DNA of 18,798 bases from Bacillota bacterium (lineage in GTDB: Bacteria > Bacillota > Clostridia > Christensenellales > CAG-138), in NCBI GenBank assembly GCA_023416895.1, contig JAEZGQ010000236.1, positions 1 to 18,798 of the forward strand. The letters run 5' to 3'. A model generated the notes under the pieces. That model was not told the DNA's origin, made no database searches, and saw nothing but the letters and a program-made list of their open reading frames with translations. The translations under genes and the position numbers were made by a program. Shown one piece after another: positions 12,284 to 18,798 of the stretch. The stretch's first letter is position 1. Every line of letters starts with the position of its first letter.

Positions 12284-14161
12284 ATGAGTATAAAACAGTT
12301 CCTTTTGGGGAGGCCTCTGAGAAACAACGAACTTTCTCACGAGAAGCTTTCCACGCTTTGGGGCGTGCCCATCATGGCGAGCGATGCGGTATCCTCTGTT
12401 GCGTATGCGATCGAGGAGATTTTGCTCGTTTTGGTGCCGATGCTTGGCATCGCCTCGATCCCGTATTTGGGAATGGTTGCCATTCCCATTTTGGTGTTGC
12501 TGCTGGTGCTGGTGTTTTCGTATTCCCAAATCATTGACGAATACCCCAACGGCGGCGGCGCATACATCGTTTCTGCCGAAAATTTGGGTAAAAAAACCTC
12601 GCTCGTTGCGGCATCTGCCCTGATCATCGATTATGTGCTTACCGTGGCGGTAAGCCTTTCTTCGGCTACCTCCGCACTCGTTGCAGCGTTTCCGATGCTT
12701 GAGGGAAGCCGCGTGGTGATCGCGCTTATCGGGCTTTCGTTGATTACATTGATGAACCTTAGAGGCGTCAACGAATCCTCCAAGGTGTTCGGAGTGCCCA
12801 CCTACGGCTTTATCGTCATGATGTTTTTGCTCATCGTGACGGGGCTTGTGGAGTATGTTACGGGCAACCTTGCGCCTATCAAATATGCGGCGGATGCTTC
12901 GGTGGAGACCGACGCGCTTTTAACGATTGCGCCGTTTTTTCTGTTTCTTAAAGCGTTTGCTTCCGGCTGCTCCGCGCTTACGGGTGTGGAGGCTGTCAGC
13001 AACGCCGTGCCGTCGTTTCGTGAACCGACCAAGCGAAACGCCAAGCGTGTGCTTTACATCCTCGCGGGCATCATCGTTTTCATCTTCGGCGGTTCGGTGA
13101 TCCTCACTATGACGCTTAAGGTCATGCCGCTTGCAGGACATACCGTAATCGCGCAAATGGGCGAGGCGGTGTTTGGCAAAGGTCCGTTGTTTTATGTGTT
13201 GCAGTTTGCCACATCGCTCATTTTGCTGCTCGCCGCCAACACAGCGTACAGCGGGCTTCCTACGCTCCTTTCCATTCTCGCGTCGGATGGGTATCTGCCG
13301 CGTCAGTTCGGGCAGCGGGGCTTTAAGCTCGCGTTTTCCAATGGCATCATGTTCATCTTCTTTGCCGCGGGTATTTTGATTGCGCTGTTCCACGCGAACA
13401 CGCACCATCTCATTCCGCTTTACGCGGTGGGCGTGTTCATTTCATTTACGCTCTCGCAGGGCGGCATGGTGATACACTGGTTTAGAACGCGGCAAAAGAG
13501 CTGGAAGTGGCACGCGTTTGTGAACGGCTTCGGTGCGGCCATGACGGCCGTTGGTGTGGTGATTGTGCTTCTTGCAAAGTTCAAAGATGGTGCGTGGATG
13601 CTTGCCGTGGCGATTCCGGCCATAAGCCTTATTATGGGGAACATCCGCAAGCACTATGAATTCATCGGCGAACAGCTCAAGGTGGATGATTTTAAGGATC
13701 ACTACTATAAAAGCACAAGTTCCGATAAAAACCTTTGCATCGTGCTGGCAAGCGCCATGACGCGCTCGGTGCTTAAAACCCTCAACTACGCAAATGCGCT
13801 TTCCTCCAACGTAATCGCGCTGCACATCTCCACCGATGCGGAACGCACGGCGGCATTCAAGCGCAAGTGGGAGGAATTTGAGATCGACGTACCGCTTGAG
13901 ATTGTCGAAGCGCCTTACCGCGACATCGTGACCCCCATCAACGAATACATCAGCCAAAAAGAAGCGCTTGTAAAACCGGGCGAAAACGTATCGGTTATCA
14001 TGGTGAAGTTCGTGGAAAGAAGTTGGTATGATAACCTTCTTCACAACCAAACCACCTATTTCATCGAGCGTAGGCTCAGAAAGCACAAAAACGTGGTGAC
14101 GATCATCGTGCCGTACATTTATTTTCCCCAAAACCACAATGTGCAGGGCAGCGCCAAGTAA
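12284..14161 (+). CDS. kimA: KimA-type APC superfamily potassium importer
   Basis: A 625-residue integral membrane protein with about 12 helices (to about 460) and a soluble C-terminal domain beginning near GNIRKHYEFIGEQ. KimA proteins import K+ with protons at high affinity and are inhibited by cyclic di-AMP. Sequence marks are LLGRPL, MASDAVSSVAYAIEEIL with Asp34 and Tyr41, DEYPNGGGAYIVSAENLG, the IIDYVLTVAVSLSS helix with the Asp-x3-Thr-x3-Ser pattern seen in KimA ion-binding sites, ASGCSALTGVEAVSNAVPSF and HLIPLYAVGVFISFTLSQ. The start at 12284 is preferred over an in-frame ATG at 12260 because GAAGG lies just before it and the protein then begins like its relatives. Assignment to KimA rather than an amino-acid permease rests on overall likeness; substrate is inferred. 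Confidence 0.88.
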   Translation: MSIKQFLLGRPLRNNELSHEKLSTLWGVPIMASDAVSSVAYAIEEILLVLVPMLGIASIPYLGMVAIPILVLLLVLVFSYSQIIDEYPNGGGAYIVSAENLGKKTSLVAASALIIDYVLTVAVSLSSATSALVAAFPMLEGSRVVIALIGLSLITLMNLRGVNESSKVFGVPTYGFIVMMFLLIVTGLVEYVTGNLAPIKYAADASVETDALLTIAPFFLFLKAFASGCSALTGVEAVSNAVPSFREPTKRNAKRVLYILAGIIVFIFGGSVILTMTLKVMPLAGHTVIAQMGEAVFGKGPLFYVLQFATSLILLLAANTAYSGLPTLLSILASDGYLPRQFGQRGFKLAFSNGIMFIFFAAGILIALFHANTHHLIPLYAVGVFISFTLSQGGMVIHWFRTRQKSWKWHAFVNGFGAAMTAVGVVIVLLAKFKDGAWMLAVAIPAISLIMGNIRKHYEFIGEQLKVDDFKDHYYKSTSSDKNLCIVLASAMTRSVLKTLNYANALSSNVIALHISTDAERTAAFKRKWEEFEIDVPLEIVEAPYRDIVTPINEYISQKEALVKPGENVSVIMVKFVERSWYDNLLHNQTTYFIERRLRKHKNVVTIIVPYIYFPQNHNVQGSAK

Positions 14162-14180
14162 AGAACGATAGCATCCCTCT

Positions 14181-14214
14181 GGGCCGCTTTGGAAACGCCA
14201 AAGCGGCCCGTTTT
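14181..14214 (+). terminator. Terminator after kimA
   Basis: GGGCCGCTTTGG (14181-14192) and CCAAAGCGGCCC (14198-14209) form a perfect 12-bp stem with a five-base loop, followed by GTTTT. Confidence 0.9.
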
Positions 14215-14327
14215 ATTGTTCGGTGTGCTATAATGTCCGCAAGCGGCAGCTCATTTTATTGCATGCGCAGTTGGACATGCGGCCAAACGCCTATGTGAGG
14301 ATTTTGCCATAATCCGCTTCGATCCCG

Positions 14328-14336
14328 TGGTATAAT
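14328..14336 (+). promoter_or_regulatory. Extended -10 promoter of the CHR transporter pair
   Basis: TGGTATAAT, a full extended -10 with no good -35 box, lies about 30 bases before the first gene. A second extended -10 (TGCTATAAT, 14226-14234) sits further upstream. Confidence 0.5.
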
Positions 14337-14367
14337 AAAAAAAGCGAAACCTTGAAGGAGAACAACA

Positions 14368-14961
14368 TTGGAACAACAACAAAAAATAGATATGAAAACG
14401 CTGTGGGCGCTGTTCGTCATTTTCTTCAAGGCGGGCACGTTCACTTTCGCCGGCGGGCTTGCCATGCTCCCCGTGATCGAAAAAGACGTGGTGGAGAAAC
14501 GAGGCCTCATGCCGCGTGAGGAGTTTATGGAATACGCAACGCTTGCGCAAACGCTGCCCGGCGTAATTGCCGTAAACTGTGCCTCGTTTGTGGGAAGACG
14601 CGCTGCCGGAACGGTGGGGATGCTCGTTGCAAGCTTTGGCGCAACGATTTCTGCGTTTGCGCTGATGATCCTCGCCACGGTAATTCTGACGCTCATCCCG
14701 CGGCAAGGCCCTCTTTACGGCGCATTTGAGGGGATACGCGCAGCCTCCGCCGCGCTTATTCTTTCTGCGGCGTTTTCTTTGGGCAAGCATAACATCAAGA
14801 ATACGTTTTCCGTGGTGCTTATGGTCGCCGCATTCCTTCTTACGCTGTTCACGGACATCAGCGTGATCTTTATCGTGCTGGGCGGTGCGCTTGCGGGCAT
14901 CGTATATACAAGGCTCAAGCACGGGAAAACCGGAAAGGGTGGCGAAAAGCATGCTTCTTGA
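14368..14961 (+). CDS. chrA: CHR family transporter, first half (chromate transporter ChrA type)
   Basis: A 197-residue membrane protein containing a single CHR domain of about six hydrophobic segments. Family marks are the N-terminal FFKAGTFTFAGGLAMLPVIEKDVV, the TLPGVIAVNCASFVG segment (counterpart of the PGP motif), and later VFIVLGGALAG-like helices. Short-chain CHR proteins work as pairs encoded by adjacent genes, and the next gene is the partner. The start is TTG at 14368, chosen because AAGGAG lies seven bases upstream and no other start fits. Chromate export is the family's name-giving role, but in anaerobes lacking chromate stress the true substrate (perhaps sulfate or another oxyanion) is open. 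The 3' end overlaps the next gene by 11 bases. Confidence 0.9.
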   Translation: MEQQQKIDMKTLWALFVIFFKAGTFTFAGGLAMLPVIEKDVVEKRGLMPREEFMEYATLAQTLPGVIAVNCASFVGRRAAGTVGMLVASFGATISAFALMILATVILTLIPRQGPLYGAFEGIRAASAALILSAAFSLGKHNIKNTFSVVLMVAAFLLTLFTDISVIFIVLGGALAGIVYTRLKHGKTGKGGEKHAS

Positions 14962-15535
14962 GTGCCTTAAGCTCTTCTGGGCGTTTTTCAAAATCGGTAT
15001 TGCTGGCTTCGGCGGCGGCTATGCCATGCTCTCTATGATTGTGCAGGAGTCGGAGCATTTTCATGTGACGCTAAGCCAGTTTGCTGACCTTAACGCGCTC
15101 GATATGATCGTGCCCGGCCCCATCGCCATCAACGCCGCAACGTATGTGGGATACCTCGATGAGGGATTTTGGGGTGCGCTTGCCGCAACAGTGGGCGTTA
15201 CGGTGCCTTCGTTTTTGCTGATTACGCTTGTGATGCGCTTCATCACGCGCTACCGCGAAAACAAGCTTACAACAGGCATTCTTCTTGGCGTAAAGCCCGC
15301 GGCGGTTGGCTTGATTGCTGCGGCATCGGTGACCATTGCGGTAGCCGTGGCGCTTGTACCCGGCCTTACGTGGCGCGCGTTTTTTGAAAATCCTCTTGGA
15401 GGCGTTTTGTGGTTCCCGCTCGCGGTGTTTGCGGCGGTCGCGTTTTTGAACATCCGCTTTAAATGGAACCCCATCCTTCTCACGCTCGCGGCGGGCGTCG
15501 TAGGCGCGGCGCTTTCTTGGGCGGGTGTTCTTTAG
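14951..15535 (+). CDS. chrA: CHR family transporter, second half
   Basis: A 194-residue membrane protein with one CHR domain, the partner of the preceding gene. It shows FFKIGIAGFGGGYAMLSMI, LDMIVPGPIAINAATYVGY and several helices ending in LTLAAGVVGAALSWAGVL. ATG 14951 is chosen because the family N-terminus begins there; the 11-base overlap with the upstream gene suggests translational coupling. Its similarity to the first half, in the same order of motifs, fits an ancient duplication in which the two halves assemble with opposite orientation in the membrane. The longer in-frame start at 14885 would lie inside the first gene and is not needed. Confidence 0.9.
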   Translation: MLLECLKLFWAFFKIGIAGFGGGYAMLSMIVQESEHFHVTLSQFADLNALDMIVPGPIAINAATYVGYLDEGFWGALAATVGVTVPSFLLITLVMRFITRYRENKLTTGILLGVKPAAVGLIAAASVTIAVAVALVPGLTWRAFFENPLGGVLWFPLAVFAAVAFLNIRFKWNPILLTLAAGVVGAALSWAGVL

Positions 15536-15597
15536 GCGCGTTCTGCATTTTTGTGCAGGATTTTATGCAAAATTCGCACAAATGCAAATTGCTCCGC

Positions 15598-15626
15598 TTG
15601 ACAGGTGATTTTTGCTAAGCTATAAT
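15598..15626 (+). promoter_or_regulatory. Consensus sigma-A promoter of the lysine fermentation operon
   Basis: TTGACA (15598-15603), exactly 17 bases, then TATAAT (15621-15626): both boxes are perfect. Transcription should start near 15633, just before the riboswitch. Such a strong promoter is consistent with control exerted downstream by the RNA leader. Confidence 0.92.
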
Positions 15627-15650
15627 TTTCTTGTCAAATGAATAACGTAA

Positions 15651-15819
15651 AATAGAGGCGCGGGAAATAAGGTAATTTGCGGATGATAAGGGCTTGGGCG
15701 CCCGATGCCGCAGGTGAATGTGTTTTCTGCCGATGTTGCGCGGTGGGCTCAGCCCCGTGCAGCAGGGTGCATTGCCAAGCGCGGTGCAACTGTCATCTCG
15801 AAACGGATGATGCGCTATT
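15651..15819 (+). ncRNA. Lysine riboswitch (L-box) aptamer
   Basis: Conserved L-box blocks are recognisable in order. ATAGAGGCGCG begins the aptamer at 15652. ACTGTCA (15789-15795) closes the core. GCTAT (15814-15818) forms the 3' side. Helices readable by eye are P1 AATAG/CTATT (15651-15655 with 15815-15819), the base of P2 GGCGC/GCGCC (15657-15661 with 15698-15702), P4 TGCATTGC/GCGGTGCA (15768-15775 with 15781-15788, two G-U pairs), and P5 TCATC/GATGA (15793-15797 with 15806-15810). The same ATAGAGG-YGCG ... CTGTCA ... GCTAT framework occurs in the Bacillus subtilis lysC leader. The inner arms of P2 and P3 were not resolved. The downstream genes degrade lysine, so the ligand fits the pathway. 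Confidence 0.85.
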
Positions 15820-15852
15820 GATGAGAGCTTTCTCTTATCAATAGCCTTTTTT
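15814..15852 (+). terminator. Riboswitch-controlled terminator
   Basis: A 14-bp stem (15814-15827 with 15832-15845, one G-U pair) with loop CTTT, followed by C and six T residues (15847-15852). The first bases of its left arm, GCTATT, are also the 3' strand of aptamer helix P1. The two helices cannot form together. Confidence 0.9.
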
Positions 15853-15865
15853 GTTCGTTTTTATA

Positions 15866-15915
15866 GATGGTGCGCTATTGACCCGCTTTCCTTTTTCGCG
15901 GGTTGCAGGCGCGCC
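15866..15915 (+). repeat. Second copy of the P1-distal segment plus a hairpin
   Basis: GATGGTGCGCTATTGA (15866-15881) repeats GATGATGCGCTATTGA (15806-15821) at 15 of 16 positions, offset by exactly 60 bases. It runs into a hairpin: ACCCGC/GCGGGT (15881-15886 with 15898-15903) enclosed by GGTGCGC/GCGCGCC (15869-15875 with 15909-15915, one G-U pair). A weak T-rich run follows. It could be a second terminator or a relic of a duplicated switch. Confidence 0.6.
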
Positions 15916-16012
15916 TCTTTCATTTTTAGGGCTTTGCAGCCAATCGTGCGAGTTTCTTTAACCAAAGCAAGCAAAAACGCACACACTATATTTATACCTT
16001 CGGAGGTTTTTT

Positions 16013-16399
16013 ATGAAATCGACCATAAGGCTTCGTATGAGTGCGCACGACGCGCACTACGGCGGAAATCTGGTGGACGGCGCGCGCATGCTTGCGCTGT
16101 TCGGCGACGTGGCGACCGAGCTTCTTATTTTGCACGATGGCGACGAAGGCCTTTTTAAGGCCTACGACATGGTGGAGTTTCTTGCCCCCGTATACGCAGG
16201 CGACTTTATCGAGGCCACGGGCGAGATCGTAACGGTTGGCAATACGTCGCGAAAAATGGTGTTTGAGGCGAAAAAGGTAATCGCCCCGCGGCCTGATATC
16301 AACGAGTCCGCATGCGATGTGCTGGAAACGCCCGTCGTCGTATGCCGTGCCAGCGGTACCTGTGTGGTACCCAAGGACAAGCAGAGAAAGAACGCTTAA
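16013..16399 (+). CDS. kal: 3-aminobutyryl-CoA ammonia-lyase
   Basis: A 128-residue hotdog-fold enzyme that removes ammonia from L-3-aminobutyryl-CoA to give crotonyl-CoA, the entry to butyrate in lysine fermentation. The N-terminal stretch with MSAHDAHYGGNLVDGA and LFGDVATELLILHDGDEGLF is typical of Kal, and the YDMVEFLAPVYAGDFIEATG segment is the usual hotdog strand-turn. Length matches the family. ATG 16013 follows GGAGG at a good distance. That ribosome binding site can also fold into a short hairpin, ACCT/AGGT with loop TCGG. It is first in the operon, directly behind the riboswitch, and 12 bases separate it from kce. The gene neighbourhood makes the assignment firm. Confidence 0.95.
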   Translation: MKSTIRLRMSAHDAHYGGNLVDGARMLALFGDVATELLILHDGDEGLFKAYDMVEFLAPVYAGDFIEATGEIVTVGNTSRKMVFEAKKVIAPRPDINESACDVLETPVVVCRASGTCVVPKDKQRKNA

Positions 16400-16411
16400 A
16401 GGAGACTTCGC

Positions 16412-17236
16412 ATGGAAAAGCTCATCATTACCGCGTGCATCTGTGGCGCGGAGGTCACAAAGGCGCACAATCCCGCCGTCCCCTATACGGTGAAGGAAAT
16501 TGCGGACGAAGCGTATGCCGCCTATCAAGCGGGCGCGTCCATCATCCACCTGCATGTGCGCGAGGACGACGGTACCCCCACGCAGAGCGCCGCGCGCTTC
16601 AAGGCGTGCATGGATGCAATCTATGAAAAATGCCCCGATGTGATCATTCAGCCCTCCACGGGCGGCGCGGTAGGCATGACCAATGACGAGCGCCTTCAGC
16701 CCATTACCCTCAACCCCGAAATGGCTACGCTCGACTGCGGCACCTGCAACTTTGGCGGCGACGATATTTTTGTGAATACCGAAAATATGATCATCGACTT
16801 TGCCAACAAAATGAACGAGCGCGGCATCAAGCCCGAGCTTGAGGTGTTTGACAAGGGCATGATCGACATGGCGTTAAGGCTCCACAAAAAGGGCTTCATC
16901 AAAGCGCCCATGCACTTTGACTTTGTACTCGGCGTAAACGGCGGCATCTCCGGCGAACCGCGCGACCTCGTTTTTATGAAGGAAAGCATTCCCACGGGTG
17001 CAACTTGGACGGCCGCCGGTGTAGGCCGGTTCGCGTTCCCCACGGCAGCGCTTGCAATTATTATGGGCGGCAACGTTCGCATCGGCTTTGAGGACAATGT
17101 GTACCTCGAAAAAGGCGTGCTGGCAAAGAGCAACGGCGAGCTTGTGGAAAAGGTAGTAAGGCTTGCAAAAGAGCTTGGCCGAGCCATTGCCACGCCGGAT
17201 GAGGCACGCGCCATCCTCTCCATCCCTAAGCGCTAA
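16412..17236 (+). CDS. kce: 3-keto-5-aminohexanoate cleavage enzyme
   Basis: A 274-residue zinc-dependent TIM-barrel enzyme of the BKACE (DUF849) family. It condenses 5-amino-3-oxohexanoate with acetyl-CoA and cleaves the product to acetoacetate and L-3-aminobutyryl-CoA, the substrate of Kal. The metal ligands are visible as HLHVR (His46 and His48) and Glu227 in IGFEDN. Other family marks are ITACICGAEVTKAHNPAVPYT with Glu14, QPSTGGAVGMT, PEMATLDCGTCNFGGDDIFVN, PELEVFDKGMI, FDFVLGVNGGISG and ATWTAAGVGR. Length is standard. ATG 16412 is preceded by AAAGGAG. Its order between kal and kdd is that of known lysine-fermenting Clostridia. Confidence 0.97.
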   Translation: MEKLIITACICGAEVTKAHNPAVPYTVKEIADEAYAAYQAGASIIHLHVREDDGTPTQSAARFKACMDAIYEKCPDVIIQPSTGGAVGMTNDERLQPITLNPEMATLDCGTCNFGGDDIFVNTENMIIDFANKMNERGIKPELEVFDKGMIDMALRLHKKGFIKAPMHFDFVLGVNGGISGEPRDLVFMKESIPTGATWTAAGVGRFAFPTAALAIIMGGNVRIGFEDNVYLEKGVLAKSNGELVEKVVRLAKELGRAIATPDEARAILSIPKR

Positions 17237-17285
17237 ATCGATTCCAAATAAAATCTTAATTTTAAAGCACGGAGGATAGTTTCAA

Positions 17286-18326
17286 ATGGCAATGAAGGGC
17301 AACAAGTACGGCGTTCACCGCGTAATCGAACCGGCAGGTGTATTGACGCAGGCTGCGTGGAAGATCGACAACGACATGCAAAAGCTTTACTCCAATGAGA
17401 TCATCTGCGATGTCATCTCCCTCAACATCGACTCGGCCTCCTTCACGCAGATCAAGGAAGCCTGCAACCACGATGAAGAGAAGATCATAGAAATGATCAT
17501 GGGCATCGTTGCCGAGCGCGGCAAGCAGCAAAACCCCGTCACCGGCTCGGGCGGCATGTTCATCGGCAGGGTCGCCTACATCGGCGAAGACCTGAAGGAT
17601 CGCGACCTTAAGGTTGGCGACAAGATCGCCTCGCTCGTTTCGCTCTCCTTGACCCCGCTCAAAATCGAAAAGATCAAGGCCATCCACATGGACATCGACC
17701 GCGTGGACGTGGAAGCAAAGGCTGTTTTGTTTGAAAGCGGCATCTATGCCAAACTGCCCGACGATATGAGCGAAGCCCTCGCGCTTGCCGCGCTCGACGT
17801 GGCCGGTGCTCCCGCACAGGCCCGCAAGCTTCCAAAGCCCGGCGACAGCGTGCTCGTGATCGGCGCAAACGGCAAGAGCGGCGTGCTCTGCTGCTACGAA
17901 GCCATGAAGAGCGTCGGTGAAAACGGCCGCGTGGTCGGCGTTGTGCGCCGCGAGAGCCAGGTGCAGAAGCTCATGGATCTCGGCGTTTGCCATGAGGTCG
18001 TCGTCGCTTCCGCCACTGAGCCTGTGGATGTGCTCGAAAAGGCGCTCAAGGCAAACGGCGGCAAAGAGTACGACGTCTCCATCAGCTGCGTCAACATCGA
18101 AGCTTGCGAGATGAGCGCAATATTGCCCGTTCGCGACGAGGGCATCGTGTACTTCTTCTCCATGGCGACAAGCTTCACCCGTGCGGCGCTGGGTGCCGAG
18201 GGTATCGGCAAGGACGTGACCATGATCGTCGGCAACGGCTACTCCAAGGATCACGCCGAAATCACACTCAACGTGCTGCGCGAGAACGCGAAGATCCGCG
18301 AACTCTTCAACTCCATCTATTGCTAA
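17286..18326 (+). CDS. kdd: L-erythro-3,5-diaminohexanoate dehydrogenase
   Basis: A 346-residue NAD(P)-dependent enzyme that oxidatively deaminates 3,5-diaminohexanoate to 5-amino-3-oxohexanoate, releasing ammonia. It has the characteristic N-terminus KGNKYGVHRVIEPAGVLTQAAWKIDN, the segment NPVTGSGGMFIGRVAYIGED, and a Rossmann nucleotide site VLVIGANGKSGVL near residue 196, in a fold related to zinc-type alcohol dehydrogenases but without their zinc cysteines. ATG 17286 follows GGAGG about ten bases upstream, and 49 AT-rich bases separate it from kce. Its codon use is visibly more C-ending than the leftward genes, which would fit high expression. It supplies the substrate for Kce. Confidence 0.97.
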   Translation: MAMKGNKYGVHRVIEPAGVLTQAAWKIDNDMQKLYSNEIICDVISLNIDSASFTQIKEACNHDEEKIIEMIMGIVAERGKQQNPVTGSGGMFIGRVAYIGEDLKDRDLKVGDKIASLVSLSLTPLKIEKIKAIHMDIDRVDVEAKAVLFESGIYAKLPDDMSEALALAALDVAGAPAQARKLPKPGDSVLVIGANGKSGVLCCYEAMKSVGENGRVVGVVRRESQVQKLMDLGVCHEVVVASATEPVDVLEKALKANGGKEYDVSISCVNIEACEMSAILPVRDEGIVYFFSMATSFTRAALGAEGIGKDVTMIVGNGYSKDHAEITLNVLRENAKIRELFNSIYC

Positions 18327-18393
18327 AAGCCGCACCGTAAGTTGCGCCGCAGGTCTTCTCCTTATTCCTGCAGTGCATAAGCGGGCGTAAATA

Positions 18394-18424
18394 AGCGCGC
18401 CGCCCTTGCTGGAGGCGGCGCGCT
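18394..18424. repeat. GC-rich hairpin between kdd and kamA
   Basis: AGCGCGCCGCC (18394-18404) pairs perfectly with GGCGGCGCGCT (18414-18424) around a nine-base loop. No T-run follows (TCGGGGG does), so it is probably not an efficient terminator. It may stabilise the upstream mRNA end or mark a processing point within the operon. Confidence 0.65.
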
Positions 18425-18481
18425 CGGGGGAAGAGCATTTGACCTTTCCTCAAACATGAAACTATGCAAGGAGCGGAACGC

Positions 18482-18798
18482 ATGAAACAATTCAATGGAC
18501 GCGCGCTGTTTTCCGAGGTTCCCGACGAACAGTGGAACGATTGGAAATGGCAGGTCAAAAACCGCATCGAAACGCTCGATGAGCTGAAAAAATACATTGC
18601 ACTTACGCCCGAAGAGGAAAACGGCGTGCGCGAGTGCTTGGGCGCGCTTCGCATGGCGATTACGCCGTATTACCTTTCGCTCATCGACCCAAACGACCCG
18701 CACGACCCCGTGCGCAAGCAGGCGATCCCCACAGCGAGCGAGCTTCACAACGCTGCGGCCGATCTACGCGACCCGCTGCATGAGGATACGGATTCCCC
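18482..18798 (+). CDS. kamA: Lysine 2,3-aminomutase, 5' part only
   Basis: The first 105 residues of a radical-SAM, PLP-dependent enzyme that converts L-lysine to L-beta-lysine, the first step of the pathway. The gene runs off the right edge. The visible part has the family's N-terminal helical region: FSEVPDEQWNDWKWQVKNRI, TLDELKKYIALTPEEE, LRMAITPYYLSLIDPNDPHDPVRKQAIPT and LHEDTDSP. The CxxxCxxC cluster motif and the PLP lysine lie beyond the window, so they cannot be checked. ATG 18482 is preceded by AAGGAG. It lies 155 bases after kdd, with a GC-rich hairpin in the gap. Confidence 0.95.
   Translation, partial: MKQFNGRALFSEVPDEQWNDWKWQVKNRIETLDELKKYIALTPEEENGVRECLGALRMAITPYYLSLIDPNDPHDPVRKQAIPTASELHNAAADLRDPLHEDTDS

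Noticed and set aside
12640..14137. Long leftward frames opposite kimA
   Set aside because: They are rich in His, Arg and Lys and have no start signals; they mirror the hydrophobic codons of the real gene.
16000..16012. Short hairpin over the kal ribosome binding site as a second regulatory layer
   Set aside because: Only four base pairs; may be chance, and the terminator-based switch upstream already explains control.
17262..18335. A 357-codon leftward frame opposite kdd
   Set aside because: Its composition (many His, Asp, Val, Ala) is the antisense shadow of the biased codon use of kdd, and there is no ribosome binding site.

Overview
This 18.8 kb window reads as chromosome from an anaerobic, amino-acid-fermenting Bacillota, most likely a Clostridia lineage of intermediate GC. 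The reasons are the strong AGGAGG-type ribosome binding sites, sigma-A promoters close to TTGACA-17-TATAAT, many hairpin-plus-T terminators, GTG and TTG starts, RNA-based leaders, and a lysine-to-butyrate fermentation operon. No tRNA, rRNA, CRISPR array, transposase or phage gene was seen.

Left part (1-5036). The first 387 bases have no convincing gene but hold several hairpins and a good terminator. An Lsa-like ABC-F ribosome-protection ATPase runs leftward. Its leader has a TTGACA promoter, a five-codon upstream ORF (MFLLF) with its own ribosome binding site, and an 11-bp terminator just before the gene, which is the layout of ribosome-mediated attenuation. A membrane sensor diguanylate cyclase (extracytoplasmic sensor, PAS, GGDEF) runs rightward and converges on an orphan TIM-barrel gene through a shared terminator.

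Middle (5037-11902). A structured intergenic element precedes a short MGMT-like gene that retains the PCHR cysteine. Next comes a large membrane Ser/Thr kinase with an N-terminal zinc ribbon and a C-terminal seven-repeat RCC1-like propeller. Enolase runs leftward and is divergent from an MsrA-MsrB fusion. A 317-base gap carries its own promoter and terminator, so it is a candidate small RNA or tiny gene. rsgA, the ribosome-assembly GTPase, follows.

Right part (11903-18798). A KimA-type potassium importer has a consensus promoter and a folded leader. A split two-gene CHR (chromate transporter family) pair follows. The window ends with kal-kce-kdd-kamA, the lysine fermentation genes; kamA is cut by the window edge. 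KamA makes beta-lysine from lysine. Kdd, Kce and Kal carry out later steps that lead to acetoacetate and crotonyl-CoA.

The most interesting signal is upstream of kal: a consensus promoter, a lysine riboswitch (L-box) and a 14-bp terminator. The 3' strand of aptamer helix P1 is also the start of the terminator's left arm. Ligand-stabilised P1 should therefore block termination, making this an ON switch that induces lysine breakdown when lysine is plentiful. The ABC-F leader is the second strongest regulatory find.
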